A stretch of DNA of 64,000 nucleotides from a virus: IMG/VR virus record IMGVR_UViG_3300033183_000058, positions 1 to 64,000 of that record. One strand, written 5' to 3'. Both the position numbers and the translations under genes were made by a program. This document shows positions 63,345-64,000 of this stretch, piece after piece. The notes under the pieces are model-generated. The model was not told the origin of the DNA. It saw only the letters and a program-made list of their open reading frames with translations, and searched no databases. Every line of letters starts with the position of its first letter. Positions within the stretch are counted from its first letter, which is position 1.

Positions 63345-63432
63345 GCATAACCAACACGGTGTTGGGGACAAACCGAGGTAAACCTGCGATTGAACAAGGT
63401 TATCCGTGAAACACGGAGGATGAGGAGATACT
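63345..63432 (+). promoter_or_regulatory. structured 5' leader of the fibre gene
   Basis: Three hairpins: CCAACA/TGTTGG at 63351-63365, AACCT/AGGTT at 63381-63401, and TCCGTG/CACGGA at 63403-63417, then the Shine-Dalgarno GAGGAG 5 bases before ATG 63433. The leader may stabilise the late mRNA. Confidence 0.4.
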
Positions 63433-64000
63433 ATGGCTCAAGGGCGAATTTCTGGTAGACTCTTGCGAGATGACCTTGCGAGAGATGACAACTTAACATT
63501 TGATACAAATACCCTAGTAGTTGATTACGGCAACTCTAAAGTTGGTATTGGCACGGTATCACCATCAGACATCCTCACAGTATCAGGCAACGCTACGCTT
63601 GGTAACATACAAGTTTCAAACAATCAAATAATTTCAGTCAATGCCAATGCACATATTGTGTTAAATCCAAATGGCACTGGTAACATTGACGTATCGTCAA
63701 CAACTATAAACAATTTATCAGATCCAACACAAGCACAAGATGCGGCCACTAAAGCCTATGTAGATTCACAAATGGCAAGCTCAATTGGCAACAGTATTGA
63801 CTTAGGCACAGCAACAGACGGAAATATAATAGATGGTGCTTATCTAGGCTGGACTACATCAACAAAAGTAACAGATGCTATTGATGACCTAAACGAAGTA
63901 ATGCTTAATGTTTACAATGATACTTTTGTAAGTTCAGTAGACTTTACAGCAGATGTAACATCAGGTGGTGCAGGCACTACAGTTACACTGACAATTACAC
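63433..64000 (+). CDS. tail fibre-like protein (N-terminal part)
   Basis: An open frame begins at ATG 63433 with a strong ribosome site and runs off the window (189 codons seen). MAQGRISGRLLRDDLARDDN is a start common to marine-phage fibre proteins; then YGNSKVGIGTVSPSDILTVS and ATKAYVDSQMAS, a fibre repeat hallmark, follow. The rest is Thr/Ala/Asn-rich and beta. It is probably a long tail-fibre or shaft protein; the C-terminal receptor-binding end is beyond the window. Confidence 0.8.
   Translation, partial: MAQGRISGRLLRDDLARDDNLTFDTNTLVVDYGNSKVGIGTVSPSDILTVSGNATLGNIQVSNNQIISVNANAHIVLNPNGTGNIDVSSTTINNLSDPTQAQDAATKAYVDSQMASSIGNSIDLGTATDGNIIDGAYLGWTTSTKVTDAIDDLNEVMLNVYNDTFVSSVDFTADVTSGGAGTTVTLTIT

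Noticed and set aside
1-64000. CRISPR array or diversity-generating retroelement
   Set aside because: No regularly spaced repeats and no reverse transcriptase were seen; the repeats in fibre genes are protein-level repeats.
1-64000. Prophage integration (attachment site, integrase)
   Set aside because: No integrase, repressor or tRNA-like attachment site is visible; the gene set is that of a lytic T4-like phage.

Overview
This window is part of the genome of a T4-like marine myovirus. It is AT-rich, gene-dense and has no host housekeeping genes. It carries recognisable T4-type modules: baseplate (gp6, gp25, gp5, gp53, gp26), portal gp20, protease gp21, scaffold gp22, capsid gp23, late sigma factor gp55 and recombination nuclease gp46/gp47. 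The style (giant baseplate protein, small fibre-like virion proteins, low GC, TATAAATA late promoters) resembles phages of marine bacteria such as pelagiphages and T4-like cyanophages. There are no photosynthesis genes, and the host cannot be fixed from the sequence.

Layout, left to right. (1) 1-185 (+): tail end of a truncated gene. (2) 153-14948 (-): sixteen genes that nearly all overlap and form an accessory operon. From its promoter end it has a small conserved protein, two glycosyltransferase-like proteins with a small unknown between them and a third, five consecutive radical SAM proteins with N-terminal twitch-type cysteine clusters, a 352-aa unknown, a 33-aa microprotein, a NeuD-like hexapeptide acyltransferase, a membrane fatty-acid desaturase, a NodU-type carbamoyltransferase and an SGNH hydrolase. 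A factor-independent terminator at 14983-15006 separates it from the structural genes. (3) 15026-41277 (-): fibre-like proteins, a 4,467-aa baseplate protein with seven FG-GAP-like repeats, then gp6, gp25, gp5, a hub-like 887-aa protein, gp53 and a tube-cap-like protein. (4) 41348-50238 (+): a near-consensus sigma70 promoter followed by gp55, gp47 and gp46, then a second group of radical SAM genes (two SPASM-type, one with a B12-domain-like N-terminus), a beta-rich unknown, a short-chain dehydrogenase and a GIY-YIG nuclease. (5) 50239-50657: no gene, but many hairpins whose G.U pairs and GNRA loop fit a + strand structured RNA. (6) 50658-52895 (-): sulfotransferase, holin-like membrane protein with its own promoters and terminator, a small conserved protein and gp26. 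(7) 52963-64000 (+): tape-measure candidate, gp20, small head proteins, gp21, gp22, gp23, then small virion and fibre proteins, the last one cut by the window edge.

How it fits together: gp55 would direct late transcription from the repeated (T/G/C)ATAAATA motifs in front of structural genes on both strands. gp46/47 serves recombination-dependent replication. The two radical SAM groups together hold eight radical SAM enzymes beside sugar, acyl, carbamoyl and sulfo transfer functions. This suggests a phage-encoded pathway that builds or remodels a glycan, lipid or peptide, possibly on the host surface or the virion; the product is unknown.

At the scale of the whole window, reading by eye I found no GTAC and no GCWGC (GCAGC/GCTGC), although same-composition words (GATC, CTAG, CATG) and GCSGC are common. 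This suggests selection by restriction enzymes and should be checked by k-mer counting.
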